Position numbers and translations under genes: made by a program. Positions 52,317 through 61,127 of a DNA stretch of 64,000 nt are shown one piece after another. The stretch is taken from the NCBI GenBank assembly GCA_947498055.1, contig CANMJA010000013.1, forward strand, positions 36,663 to 100,662. The letters are read 5' to 3'. Below the pieces are notes generated by a model, which searched no databases, had not been told where the DNA came from, and was given only the letters and a program-made list of their open reading frames with translations. Origin of the DNA: an uncultured Tenacibaculum sp. Lineage in GTDB: Bacteria; Bacteroidota; Bacteroidia; Flavobacteriales; Flavobacteriaceae. Each line of letters starts with the position of its first letter. Within the stretch, counting starts at the first letter, position 1.

Positions 52317-53201
52317 TTATTGTTTAACAAAGTCTATAGTTAAACAAGATGATATTTTCCCGCAAGTAGCAGAGGTAGCTTCGTAACAAACTTCTACTGT
52401 ACCAGATTGTTGAACATGATCTTCAATTAATATAAATCTAGGTCTTCTAGGTGTAACAACTTCTCCGTTCACAGTCCATTTTACAGAGTTAGGGTCTAAA
52501 TCTCTTATCGTTAATGTCTTTACTCCTGCAAATTGTTTTCTAGCGTAAGAAAATTCAACAACACCTTTAAAAACTGAACAATCTATTGTAGCAGGATCAC
52601 TAGGTGTTTCTTCACCATTTCCGTTCTGTCCATCGTTGCCATTTTGCCCATCATTTCCGTTCTGTCCATCGTTACCATTTTGTCCGTCATTTCCGTTCTG
52701 TCCATCGTTACCATTTTGTCCGTCATTTCCGTTCTGTCCGTCGTTACCATTTTGTCCATCATTTCCGTTCTGTCCGTCGTTACCATTTTGTCCATCATTT
52801 CCGTTCTGTCCGTCGTTACCATTTTGTCCGTCATTTCCGTTCTGTCCATCGTTACCATTTTGTCCATCATTTCCGTTCTGTCCATCGTTACCATTTTGTC
52901 CGTCATTTCCGTTCTGTCCATCGTTACCATTTTGTCCGTCATTTCCGTTCTGTCCATCGTTACCATTTTGTCCATCATTTCCGTTCTGTCCATCGTTGCC
53001 ATTTTGTCCATCATTTCCGTTCTGATCGTCATTTCCATTCTGATTATCATTATCAGAATTATCCATTTCATTCAATACTTGTATTGCTCCTTCGATTATT
53101 TCGGATAATTGTTCTGTTTGTTGTTCTTCAATTTGCGTTTCATTTTCTTGACATGATACAAATACCAATGCTAGTAGAATAATTAATTTAAAAAATTTCA
53201 T
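52317..53201 (-). CDS. Collagen-like repeat lipoprotein (GNDGQN hexapeptide array)
   Basis: A 294-residue surface or periplasmic lipoprotein: a lipoprotein signal peptide (MKFFKLIILLALVFVSC), a short acidic helix rich in Glu/Gln, an array of about 23 hexapeptides GNDGQN (about 55-195) and a C-terminal beta-rich domain (about 200-294) with four Cys (DCSVFKG, EVCYEA, ATCGKISSC). Glycine comes every third residue in the array (G-N-D-G-Q-N), the collagen-like G-x-y pattern, but without proline. The C-terminal domain looks Ig-like and may be disulfide-bonded. It faces the LytTR gene. Function may be an extended stalk; this is inference. Confidence 0.85.
   Translation of the reverse strand: MKFFKLIILLALVFVSCQENETQIEEQQTEQLSEIIEGAIQVLNEMDNSDNDNQNGNDDQNGNDGQNGNDGQNGNDGQNGNDGQNGNDGQNGNDGQNGNDGQNGNDGQNGNDGQNGNDGQNGNDGQNGNDGQNGNDGQNGNDGQNGNDGQNGNDGQNGNDGQNGNDGQNGNDGQNGNDGQNGNDGQNGNDGQNGNGEETPSDPATIDCSVFKGVVEFSYARKQFAGVKTLTIRDLDPNSVKWTVNGEVVTPRRPRFILIEDHVQQSGTVEVCYEATSATCGKISSCLTIDFVKQ
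52621..53016 (-). repeat. Eleven tandem 36-bp repeats inside the collagen-like gene
   Basis: Eleven contiguous 36-bp units begin at 52621 and each reads CCGTTCTGTC... on the plus strand, followed by a degenerate partial copy. Each unit encodes two GNDGQN hexapeptides with different codon sets, so the true DNA period is 36 rather than 18 bp. All differences between units are silent third-base changes (GAT/GAC, GGT/GGC, GGA/GGG). The first and last full copies share the GTTGCC variant. Confidence 0.95.
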
Positions 53202-53394
53202 AAGATTAAAATTAGAGTTATTATATTAAATGCTTTTATGAAAAAGGAACCTTTATTAATTATAGCGGTTTTTCCATATGTATTAATACAATTCAGTTGT
53301 AATTTACCCTACCTAAAAAAATGTTTTTTAAATAATGAAAAATAAGTCATTGATTTGTAAGTTTTTATTTTTTTTGAAGAACGAGCTAAATAAA

Positions 53395-53420
53395 AAAAGA
53401 CAAAAGCCAATTGTCGTTTT
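53395..53420 (-). terminator. Terminator of the methylmalonyl-CoA epimerase gene
   Basis: AAAAAGACAA and TTGTCGTTTT form a stem with one mismatch around a short loop; on the minus strand it lies about 40 bp after the stop and ends in a T run. Confidence 0.6.
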
Positions 53421-53460
53421 TATAGGAAGATCAATACTAAATTAATTCGAAAACGAGGTG

Positions 53461-53865
53461 TTAATTTTCTATTTCTTGGCAGAGTTCAATTAAAACTCCA
53501 TTAGTTGTTTTTGGATGTAAAAAAGCAACCAATTTATTGTCTGCTCCTTTTTTAGGAGTTTCATTAAGAATGGTAAAGCCTTCTTCTTTCAATCGTTTAA
53601 TTTCGCTCACAATATCTTCTACAGCAAAAGCTATATGATGTATTCCTTCTCCTTTTTTTTCTATAAATTTAGCAATAGGGCTGTCTGGTTTTGTAGCTTC
53701 TAATAATTCAATTTTATTCGGGCCAGTTTTAAAAAAAGAAGTTTTTACACCCTCGCTAGCTACTTCTTCTATTTTATAATGAGGTTTACCAAAAAGAGAA
53801 GCAAAAAGTTGGTTTGATTTCTCAAGATCTTTAACAGCAATACCTATGTGTTCTATTTTATTCAT
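53461..53865 (-). CDS. mce: Methylmalonyl-CoA epimerase
   Basis: Interconverts (S)- and (R)-methylmalonyl-CoA in propionate and branched-chain metabolism. The 134 residues have the vicinal-oxygen-chelate fold motifs: IEHIGIAVKDLEKS with a metal His, KIELLEATKPDSPIAKFIEKKGEG split around GIHHIAFAV (metal His and neighbour) and GVLIELCQ with the metal Glu at the end. Mutase genes are not in the window. A TATTTTTG box (53878-53871, minus strand) ends 5 nt before the ATG, suggesting a leaderless message. Confidence 0.93.
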   Translation of the reverse strand: MNKIEHIGIAVKDLEKSNQLFASLFGKPHYKIEEVASEGVKTSFFKTGPNKIELLEATKPDSPIAKFIEKKGEGIHHIAFAVEDIVSEIKRLKEEGFTILNETPKKGADNKLVAFLHPKTTNGVLIELCQEIEN

Positions 53866-54005
53866 AATAACAAAAATAGTAGTTTTTTAAGAAGTTTTTA
53901 TACATGTCTTAAAGGTTTTAAAACCTACTTATAGATTTTTGTAAATAGAAATTCTCCTTGCCTTTTATATCTAAAAACTACAACCCGAAAAAAACTAAAA
54001 AGTGC

Positions 54006-54051
54006 ACAGGAAACACACTTAATACTAAAAGGTGTTTTTCCTGTTTTTTTT
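54006..54051 (+). terminator. Orphan plus-strand terminator-like hairpin
   Basis: ACAGGAAA (54006-54013) pairs with TTTCCTGT (54037-54044), followed by an unbroken run of eight Ts. No plus-strand gene lies upstream, because the mce gene runs away on the other strand. It could end a small RNA or act as an attenuator in the leader of the gene at 54153. The rest of the gap 53866-54152 shows nothing more. Confidence 0.5.
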
Positions 54052-54152
54052 CTTAAGAACTTGATTTACTTGGGTGTTTGTAAAAAAACATAATCTTTTC
54101 AAAAAAATAGCATGTATTTTTGAATAGTTAACCAAATTTAAAAAAGAATATT

Positions 54153-54743
54153 ATGCCAACTTTAAGAGAGCGAATTTGCAAACGTTTCTGTAAAACACCA
54201 GAACCAAAAAGACCAGAAACATTACTTACCTATAAAAAAGTAGTTAGTATGTTAAAAGAGTATGATAATACTAGATTTGAAGTTTTAGTAAATGGTTTAG
54301 GTTTTGAAGATACTAGAGTGAATACTTTTAATTTTCAAGAATTAAAAAACTATATGCTATACACAGAAAAACTAGCCAAAAAAAAGAAGATAAAATTACA
54401 TGGAATTAGTTTTATAAAAGGAGTATATTCTAATGAAAATGCGCATAACGACGATTTTATAGGATATGAAAACTTAATGTACATGCCAACTGTAATGGTA
54501 AATGGAAAAGAAACCTTAATAGATTTAATAAATTCTAAAGTAGGTAAAATAGTGACTTTTAAGGAAATGTTAGAGCAATACGGTTATAAATGGCGTTACG
54601 ATAATAAAGAAAACTATATTATGAGGAAAAAGAAGTATAAGATGGAGAAGGAAGAAACGCAAATGTTAAAAACTTTTAATCAAGAGAATGATGAATTGAG
54701 TATTACAGCCAATGCAAGTAATATCGCTCCTCCTTTTCATTAA
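54153..54743 (+). CDS. Hypothetical protein upstream of a two-component system
   Basis: A 196-residue soluble protein. The N-terminus MPTLRERICKRFCKTPEPK has two Cys near residues 9 and 13 (C-x3-C). The body is alpha/beta with FEVLVNGLGFEDTRV and a C-terminal KYKMEKEETQMLKTF helix. No family recognised. TATTTTTG at 54115-54122 may be its -7 box (leader of about 30 nt). It lies 10 bp before a membrane protein that overlaps a histidine kinase gene, so it probably belongs to one operon with these three genes. Confidence 0.65.
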   Translation: MPTLRERICKRFCKTPEPKRPETLLTYKKVVSMLKEYDNTRFEVLVNGLGFEDTRVNTFNFQELKNYMLYTEKLAKKKKIKLHGISFIKGVYSNENAHNDDFIGYENLMYMPTVMVNGKETLIDLINSKVGKIVTFKEMLEQYGYKWRYDNKENYIMRKKKYKMEKEETQMLKTFNQENDELSITANASNIAPPFH

Positions 54744-54753
54744 AATAATTTTT

Positions 54754-55362
54754 ATGTCAAATATTTCCCTATTAGCTATTATTTCTCAGTTTGCTGCTGC
54801 CTTATTTGGTGTCTTTTTTTTTAAAAGAAATAATAGATCTGTGTTTGTACTCACATTAATAACGATGTTAATTATTAATGTTCTCGTAGAAGCAACAGGG
54901 TTATATTTTCTAAGTATAGAAAAATCAAGTTATTTTTTATACGTAGTTTACACATTTTTTAATTTTAATCTAATAAATTTCAATTTAGGATCCATTATAA
55001 AACTAAAGAAAAAATTATCAAGTTTTTTTTTAGTTTTTTTTAATTTAGGTTTTTTCTTATTTCCCTTTGAAGAATTATTTGTAAACCAAACCGTAATAGG
55101 GTCTTTAGGTACTAGTGTTTTGGCTTTTATGTATTTGAGGCAATTATTAATTTCCGACGAAATTTTAAATTATAAAAAGTTGTTGCCTTTTTGGGTTTCT
55201 GTAGGTTTTTTAATTTTTTATTTACCATCGATTCCTTTTTTTTCTTTATTTAGATACATGTATAATAGAGATTTGTTTTTTATTTTGAAATATTTAATCA
55301 TCTTAATGAATTTATTTATAATCTATGGATTAATAACATGCAACAAGGAGGAGAAATATTAG
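54754..55362 (+). CDS. Multi-pass membrane protein, possible sensor partner of the kinase
   Basis: A 202-residue membrane protein with about seven hydrophobic segments and short, Lys-rich loops. The N-terminus is MSNISLLAIISQFAAALFGVF; a longer start at 54712 would overlap the preceding gene and is rejected. No enzyme motif is seen. Its 3' end overlaps the histidine kinase start (55338) by 25 bp, so they are translationally coupled. The kinase has only one membrane segment, so this protein could provide the membrane sensing part. The layout resembles 7TM sensor domains normally fused to kinases. Inference only. Confidence 0.7.
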   Translation: MSNISLLAIISQFAAALFGVFFFKRNNRSVFVLTLITMLIINVLVEATGLYFLSIEKSSYFLYVVYTFFNFNLINFNLGSIIKLKKKLSSFFLVFFNLGFFLFPFEELFVNQTVIGSLGTSVLAFMYLRQLLISDEILNYKKLLPFWVSVGFLIFYLPSIPFFSLFRYMYNRDLFFILKYLIILMNLFIIYGLITCNKEEKY

Positions 55363-56093
55363 TCATATCAACAATAATAATAGCTTTAATTGTTATTTTT
55401 TTAATTGTTTTGTTTGCGGTTTTTCAGAGGCGTAAAAATAATTTGTTGCAGGAAAAAGAAAGTGAAAAAAAACGTTTTGAAACAGAGATAGCGGAAACAC
55501 AAATTGAAATACGAGAAGAAACGTTACGTAATATTAGTTGGGAGTTACACGATAATATTGGACAGCTTTTAACGCTAGCTAAAATACAATTACAAAATGC
55601 TTCTCCAGAAAATATGGAGGAGGTTTCACAAACAATTAGTAAAAGTTTAAACGAAGTACGTGCTTTGTCTAAATTAATAAATCCAGAATTTATTAAAAAC
55701 ATAAAATTAAGAGAGGCTTTACAATTAGAGATAGAACGTTTTAATAGATTACAATTTATAGAAGCATCTCTTTCTCTTGAAGGAGAAGAAAAAGAGGTGA
55801 ATAAAAAACATGAAATGATTCTTTTTAGAATTTTACAAGAATTTTTTTCAAATACTATAAAACACGCAAGAGCCTCTAAATTAGAAGTTCTTTTAAGTTT
55901 TAAAGAAGATTTACTTATAATAGTTGCTAAAGACAATGGTATAGGTTTTAAATCGGAAGAAATACAGAAAAAAGGAATAGGCTTACAGAATATAAAAACA
56001 AGAGCAAAACTTATAAATGCAAAAGTAAATTTAGAATCCAAACCAAATAATGGCACTATTTTAAATATTTATTACTATTTTTATAAAGTATAA
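55338..56093 (+). CDS. NarX-type sensor histidine kinase
   Basis: A 251-residue kinase of the HisKA_3 family. One N-terminal membrane segment (about 8-29), a coiled-coil linker (30-60), then NISWELHDNIGQLLTLAKIQL with phospho-acceptor His71, followed by the HATPase domain: LFRILQEFFSNTIKHARAS (N box), VAKDNGIGFK (G1) and GIGLQNIKTRAKLI (G2). There is no sensory domain of its own. It overlaps the upstream membrane protein and is followed 45 bp later by its NarL-type regulator. Confidence 0.93.
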   Translation: MQQGGEILVISTIIIALIVIFLIVLFAVFQRRKNNLLQEKESEKKRFETEIAETQIEIREETLRNISWELHDNIGQLLTLAKIQLQNASPENMEEVSQTISKSLNEVRALSKLINPEFIKNIKLREALQLEIERFNRLQFIEASLSLEGEEKEVNKKHEMILFRILQEFFSNTIKHARASKLEVLLSFKEDLLIIVAKDNGIGFKSEEIQKKGIGLQNIKTRAKLINAKVNLESKPNNGTILNIYYYFYKV

Positions 56094-56138
56094 TCCCCTT
56101 ATACAGAAGTTATTTAGTAATCTAATAATTCATCAACT

Positions 56139-56783
56139 ATGAAGTATTCAGTTGTTGTGGTAGACGATCATACGTTATTATCGCAGGCTATTGAGGGCAT
56201 GGTTAATACGTTTGATAAGTTCAAAGTGTTATACACATGCAAAAACGGGGGAGAGGTACAAGACAAATTTAAAGCTTCACCAAGAAACATTCCTGATATT
56301 GTTTTGGTAGACGTTAATATGCCTGTAATGAATGGGATAGAAACTACGCAATGGATTGTGGCAAATTATCCGAATGTGCATATTTTGGCACTTTCTGTAG
56401 AAGATGCCGATGGGACCATTTTAAAAATGTTAAAAGCAGGTGCTATAGGTTATCTCTTAAAAGATGCTCAAAAAGATGTACTTGAAAAAGCATTGCTAGA
56501 AATAATTGAAAATGGTTTTTATCATACTAAAAATGTAACCAATCTTCTTTTAGATTCTGTTTCCGGGAAAAATGGGAATAAACGTGTGAACTTCAAAGAA
56601 AATGAACTTAAATTCATGCGCTTGGCTTGTTCAGAGTTAACATATAAAGAAATAGCAGAGAAAATGTTTTTAAGTCCAAAAACTATAGATGGTTATAGAG
56701 ATAGTTTATTTACAAAACTAGACGTACGAAATAGAGTAGGTTTGGTTGTATATGCAATTAAGAATAAAATTTATACACCATAA
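56139..56783 (+). CDS. NarL/LuxR-family response regulator
   Basis: A 214-residue two-domain regulator. The receiver (1-120) has VVVDDH, phospho-acceptor Asp58 in IVLVDVNMPVMNG, and the Lys in GYLLKDAQKDVLEKA. The C-terminal LuxR-type HTH (about 150-210) reads ELKFMRLACSELTYKEIAEK and SPKTIDGYRDSLFTKL. It pairs with the NarX-type kinase just upstream. Targets unknown. Confidence 0.94.
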   Translation: MKYSVVVVDDHTLLSQAIEGMVNTFDKFKVLYTCKNGGEVQDKFKASPRNIPDIVLVDVNMPVMNGIETTQWIVANYPNVHILALSVEDADGTILKMLKAGAIGYLLKDAQKDVLEKALLEIIENGFYHTKNVTNLLLDSVSGKNGNKRVNFKENELKFMRLACSELTYKEIAEKMFLSPKTIDGYRDSLFTKLDVRNRVGLVVYAIKNKIYTP

Positions 56784-56978
56784 ACTATTGCATAAATAAA
56801 TTACTTTTTCATTTTTATAATTGAGGACTGATTTTTGTTGATATTACCGATTTAGATCGGTTTGTAATCTGTTACCATAAAATAAAATTGCTATCTGATT
56901 TTGATACTTTGTTTTTTACAAAAAACAACCATTATTAATGTCATTAGGAAATTCAATATTTATCGGTAAATTTGCAGC

Positions 56979-57374
56979 ATGGAAGAAACGAATAGACAGC
57001 GAAAGATAGCAGGAGTTTTACAGAAAGATTTAGTAGATGTTTTGCAACGTGCTGCACAAGATGGTATGAAAGGAGTATTGATTTCTGTATCTAAAGTATC
57101 GGTAACAGCAGATTTAGGAGTTGCAAAAGTGTACCTAAGTGTTTTTCCATCAGAAAACAGAGAAAAAATAATTGAAGGAGTAAAATCTAACACTCCTTTA
57201 ATTCGTCATGAAATGGCGCAAAGAACTAAAAATCAATTAAGAAGAATGCCAGAATTATTATTCTTTGGTGATGATAGTTTAGATTATATTGAAGAAATTG
57301 ATAAGTCTTTGAAAGGAGAAGACGAAAATCCAATTAAAAATCCTGAAATATTACCACGTCGTCAAAAACGATAA
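56979..57374 (+). CDS. rbfA: 30S ribosome-binding factor A
   Basis: Helps mature the 30S subunit and 16S rRNA 5' end. The 131 residues have the KH-type domain with TNRQRKIAGVLQKDLVDVLQ, VSVTADLGVAKVYLSVFP, and the LRRMPELLFFGDDSLDY region typical of RbfA. A TAAATTTG box (56967-56974) ends 4 nt before the ATG. The permease gene follows 43 bp later in the same direction, a common flavobacterial pairing. Confidence 0.93.
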   Translation: MEETNRQRKIAGVLQKDLVDVLQRAAQDGMKGVLISVSKVSVTADLGVAKVYLSVFPSENREKIIEGVKSNTPLIRHEMAQRTKNQLRRMPELLFFGDDSLDYIEEIDKSLKGEDENPIKNPEILPRRQKR

Positions 57375-57417
57375 TGAATAATAATTGCTACATTGCCGTT
57401 ATTAATTTTAATAGCAA

Positions 57418-58626
57418 TTGAATTTTCCTTTATACATAGCAAAAAGATACTTACAACCTAAAAATAGTACCAATGCAATCAATATTATCACAATAATAGC
57501 GATGTTTGGAGTTATTGTAGGGTCTTTGGTATTGTTTATTATATTATCAGGCTTTTCTGGTTTACGAACCTTTAGTTATTCATTACTTAATACTTCTGAT
57601 CCTGATATTAAAATAACAAAAACAAAAGGGAAATCATTTACATATACTTCTAAAATAGAAGAAGAGTTACATGCAAACACTAATATTGCTTCTTTTTCTA
57701 AGGTTATAGAAGAACGAGTTTTTTTAAAGTATAAAAATAAAGAACACACAGCTTATATAAAAGGCGTAGACGCAGATTATAAAGAGATCATACAAATCGA
57801 TTCTTCTTTTTTTTGGGCCGGCTCTTGGATAGATCCTGAGTTTAAAAACACAGCGGTGGTTGGTGTGGGTATTATGGCAAAATTATCCAATCTTTCTCGA
57901 TTAGATTTTATAAAGCCATTACAAATTTATGTGCCTAAACCGGGTAAAGGTTATTTAAATCCAAATAATGCTTTTAACGTTGTTGAAAATCAAATAATTG
58001 GAGTGTATAGAGGAAGAGAAGAGTTTCATAATAAATATGTTTTTACAGAATTAGAAGTAGCTCAAAAATTATTGAATTATACGCCTAATAAAATAACTGC
58101 AATTGAAATAAAACTTCACCATAATGATACGCCAGATGTTATCGTAAAGCAGTTGCAAGAAGCTTTGGGTAGTGAATATACGGTAAAAACGAGAGCAGAG
58201 TTAAATGCTTTAATTCACAAAGTAATTAACACAGAAAATTTTGTTTCTTATTTAATTTTTACATTAATAGTTATAATCGCACTGTTTAATATAATAGGTG
58301 CTATTATTATGATGATTATTGATAAGCGTAAAGATTTAAAAACATTATTAAATTTAGGCGCAAGTGTAAAAGAAATAAAACAAATATTTGTCTTACAAGG
58401 TTTTTTATTAATCGTAATAGGATTAGTAATAGGGTTGCTATTAGGAATTATTTTGGTGTTTTTACAACAAAAATTTGGATGGTTTCATATTGCACAAGGC
58501 ATTCCTTATCCTGTAGAATTCCATTTTAAAAACGGATTAATAGTTGCTTTAACAATTGTTATTTTAGGTTTTTTAGCAGCTAAAATTGCTGGAAGTAGAA
58601 TTTCTAAAGAGTTTATAGAAAGTTAG
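57418..58626 (+). CDS. FtsX/LolC-E-type ABC transporter permease
   Basis: Membrane subunit of a lipoprotein-releasing or MacB-like ABC exporter, 402 residues. TM1 (about 20-45) follows the MNFPLYIAKRYLQPK start typical of LolC/E-type proteins; a large periplasmic domain (about 50-270) comes next; TM2-TM4 with the FtsX domain (about 275-395) end the protein. The start is TTG at 57418; the next ATG is deeper in the sequence, and the TTG gives the family's standard N-terminus. No ATPase gene is adjacent. Confidence 0.9.
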   Translation: MNFPLYIAKRYLQPKNSTNAINIITIIAMFGVIVGSLVLFIILSGFSGLRTFSYSLLNTSDPDIKITKTKGKSFTYTSKIEEELHANTNIASFSKVIEERVFLKYKNKEHTAYIKGVDADYKEIIQIDSSFFWAGSWIDPEFKNTAVVGVGIMAKLSNLSRLDFIKPLQIYVPKPGKGYLNPNNAFNVVENQIIGVYRGREEFHNKYVFTELEVAQKLLNYTPNKITAIEIKLHHNDTPDVIVKQLQEALGSEYTVKTRAELNALIHKVINTENFVSYLIFTLIVIIALFNIIGAIIMMIIDKRKDLKTLLNLGASVKEIKQIFVLQGFLLIVIGLVIGLLLGIILVFLQQKFGWFHIAQGIPYPVEFHFKNGLIVALTIVILGFLAAKIAGSRISKEFIES

Positions 58627-58909
58627 TTTAAAAAGTAAAAATGAGCCTCAGTTGTTAAAATATGTTTTGAATGGGGATTATTCTAATTTCCTTTGATTAC
58701 TTAGTACAAATGTTTCTTTTTAGTGACCTCTGTTTATATATTGAGATTTACTTTATGTTTCATTTAATGTTATTTCAAAAGTTATATTTTTATTATAATA
58801 ACAATCTACTCATTTTTACTTACACTATTAAGACACATTTATTTCTAAAAAGTCACAAGGAGTGATTTAAAAAGTTTGATTTATAGCTAGTTGTATGTTT
58901 TTTGAAAAA

Positions 58910-59911
58910 TTAACTAATTTCAGGAATAATACTATCTCCAAATTTAGATTCAATTTCATTTAAAGCAGCAAACACATCTATAGAATCATCAGAAGTAACT
59001 AATTTTAATCTGTGTTCTTTAAAATGAGGAATTCCTTTAAAATAATTAGTATAGTGTCTTCGAGTTTCTACAACTCCTAAATGTTCTCCTTTCCAATCTA
59101 TAGACATTTGTAAATGCCTTCTAGCTACCTGTACACGCTCAGCAATACTCGGTTTTGGTAAATGTTCTCCAGTTTTAAAATAATGTTTAACTTCATTAAA
59201 AAACCAAGGGTAACCAATAGCCGCACGTCCAATCATGCAACCATCTAAGCCATAACTATCACGCATTTCCATTGCTTTTTCAGGAGAATCTACATCTCCA
59301 TTTCCAAAAACAGGAATATGCATTCTTGGGTTGTTTTTTACTTCGGCAATAGGTCTCCAATCAGCATTTCCTTTATACATTTGTGCACGTGTGCGCCCAT
59401 GAATAGAAATTGCTTTACAACCAACATCTTGTAAACGTTCTGCTACTTCTACAATACGAATAGAATCGTGATCCCAACCCAAACGAGTTTTAACAGTAAT
59501 AGGTAAACTTGTATGTTTTACCATAGCTTCTGTGAGCTTAACCATTAAATCAATATTCTTTAAAATTCCTGCTCCAGCTCCTTTAGAAACCACTTTCTTA
59601 ACAGGACAACCAAAATTAATGTCTATAATATCTGGTTTCGTTTGTTCCACAATTTCTACAGAACGAAGCATCGAATCTATATTAGCACCAAATATTTGAA
59701 TACCAACTGGGCGTTCTTTCTCATAAATATCTAATTTAATAACACTTTTAGCAGCGTCTCTAATTAAACCTTCTGAAGAAATAAATTCTGTATACACTAC
59801 ATCAGCACCATTTTCTTTGCATAAAGCTCTAAAAGGCGGATCACTTACATCTTCCATAGGAGCTAATAGCAACGGAAAATCTGGAAGTTCTATATTATCT
59901 ATCTTTACCAC
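58910..59911 (-). CDS. dus: tRNA-dihydrouridine synthase
   Basis: Flavin enzyme reducing uridines in tRNA D-loops, 333 residues. TIM-barrel motifs: LLLAPMEDVSDPPFRALC, the active-site Cys in DINFGCPVKKV, TVKTRLGWDHD, ISIHGRTRAQMYKG with the FMN-contacting His and Arg, and GCMIGRAAIGYPW. The DusB-like branch fits. The start is GTG at 59911; a TAACTTTG box (59923-59916, minus strand) ends 4 nt before it, so a leaderless message is likely. The 283-bp gap 58627-58909 on the other side has no supportable feature. Confidence 0.94.
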   Translation of the reverse strand: MVKIDNIELPDFPLLLAPMEDVSDPPFRALCKENGADVVYTEFISSEGLIRDAAKSVIKLDIYEKERPVGIQIFGANIDSMLRSVEIVEQTKPDIIDINFGCPVKKVVSKGAGAGILKNIDLMVKLTEAMVKHTSLPITVKTRLGWDHDSIRIVEVAERLQDVGCKAISIHGRTRAQMYKGNADWRPIAEVKNNPRMHIPVFGNGDVDSPEKAMEMRDSYGLDGCMIGRAAIGYPWFFNEVKHYFKTGEHLPKPSIAERVQVARRHLQMSIDWKGEHLGVVETRRHYTNYFKGIPHFKEHRLKLVTSDDSIDVFAALNEIESKFGDSIIPEIS

Positions 59912-60109
59912 AGCGCAAAGTTAAGTTTTTTATTTTTTTGAGAAAAGAGATAAATAAAAGTCTAAATTTATGACAAGAATTATCTGCGAGATATGTGTAA
60001 CTAAGAAAATAGTTTAATAGAGTTATTTTAAAGGTTATATCTTTCTTACGAGAAAATATAATTAAGATAAGATGAAATTTTTATTACTGAAATTAAGAAT
60101 AAATAAATT

Positions 60110-61090
60110 ATGAAAAAATATAATTGGGCTATTTTAGGTTGTGGAAAAATAGCAGAAAAATTTTCAAGTGATTTAAATTTGTTAGAAAATGCAACTTTAT
60201 ATGCTGCAGCTTCCAGAAATTTTAATAAAGCAAAAGAGTTTGCAGAAAAATTTGGTTTTGTAAAAGCTTATGGTAATTACGAAGAAATGTTACAAGATGA
60301 AAAGGTAGATATTGTATACATAGCTACTCCGCATACATTTCATGAAAAACATACTCTAATAAGTTTGCTGAATAAAAAAGCTGTTTTATGTGAAAAACCT
60401 TTTGCTATAAATACAAAAGAAGTAACGAAAATGATAACGGCTTCTAAAGAGAACAATATTTTTTTAATGGAAGCCTTCTGGACACGTTTTATACCTAGTT
60501 TTCAAAAAGTACTTGAAATTATAAAATCGAATGAATTAGGAGATGTAAGAAAAATACAATCAGACTTTATGTTTCATGCTCCATTTGATGCTAAGAGTAG
60601 ATTGTATAATATGGAGTTAGGAGGAGGTTCCTTATTAGATATAGGAATATATCCGGTTTTTGTAGCATTAATGACTTTAGGTGTGCCACAAAAAATTAAC
60701 GCAAAAGCAAATCTTAGCTCTACAGGATCTGATGAAGATTTAGAGGTTGTTTTTGAATATGAAAATGGTTCTAAAAAAGCTTATTTAAAATCAGGATTTA
60801 CTTGTGATTCATTTAACGATACAATTTTTCATTTTAAAGAAGGGGTAATAAAAATTTCAAGAGAATTAAACGATACTATTTTTGTGAAGAACAATAAAAA
60901 AACAGAAAAAATAAAAATAGATGATGGTTTAGGGTTTGGTTATCAGTTTGAGGCAGCACATGTAATGGAGTGCTTAGATAAACAATTAATTGAAAGTCCA
61001 ATTTTACCACATTCTTTTAGCCTTCAACTAATGAAAATTTTAGATGAAATTCGTGATAAAATTGGAGTAGTATATCCTAATCACGATTAG
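60110..61090 (+). CDS. Gfo/Idh/MocA family oxidoreductase
   Basis: A cytosolic NAD(P)-dependent sugar or polyol oxidoreductase of 326 residues. The Rossmann motif is NWAILGCGKIAEKFSSDL, with AAASRNFNKA behind it, the catalytic Lys is in AVLCEKPFAIN, and the substrate domain includes FWTRFIP and the GGGSLLDIGIYP motif. It resembles trans-1,2-dihydrobenzene-1,2-diol dehydrogenase-like members of the family. The substrate cannot be read from sequence. It stands alone between the dus gene and the convergent barrel gene, with 37 bp to the latter. Confidence 0.92.
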   Translation: MKKYNWAILGCGKIAEKFSSDLNLLENATLYAAASRNFNKAKEFAEKFGFVKAYGNYEEMLQDEKVDIVYIATPHTFHEKHTLISLLNKKAVLCEKPFAINTKEVTKMITASKENNIFLMEAFWTRFIPSFQKVLEIIKSNELGDVRKIQSDFMFHAPFDAKSRLYNMELGGGSLLDIGIYPVFVALMTLGVPQKINAKANLSSTGSDEDLEVVFEYENGSKKAYLKSGFTCDSFNDTIFHFKEGVIKISRELNDTIFVKNNKKTEKIKIDDGLGFGYQFEAAHVMECLDKQLIESPILPHSFSLQLMKILDEIRDKIGVVYPNHD

Positions 61091-61127
61091 GATATACTTT
61101 GTGTTTCATTAGTAATGAATTTAATTT

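Noticed and set aside
52621..53016. CRISPR-like array of 36-bp repeats
   Set aside because: The units are contiguous with no spacers and are translated as a hexapeptide repeat; no cas genes are present.
52604..53182. Long open frames on the plus strand and other frames over the 36-bp repeat
   Set aside because: A repeat unit divisible by three and without stops opens all frames. Only the minus-strand frame has a signal peptide, ordered flanking domains and silent-only changes.
55424..56056. 210-codon frame on the minus strand
   Set aside because: It mirrors the NarX-type kinase gene, whose motifs and operon position are clear.
58671..58865. 64-codon hydrophobic frame after the LolC/E-type permease
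   Set aside because: Composition is Phe/Tyr/Leu from AT-rich DNA, no promoter or homology features are visible, and it is the kind of frame chance gives.
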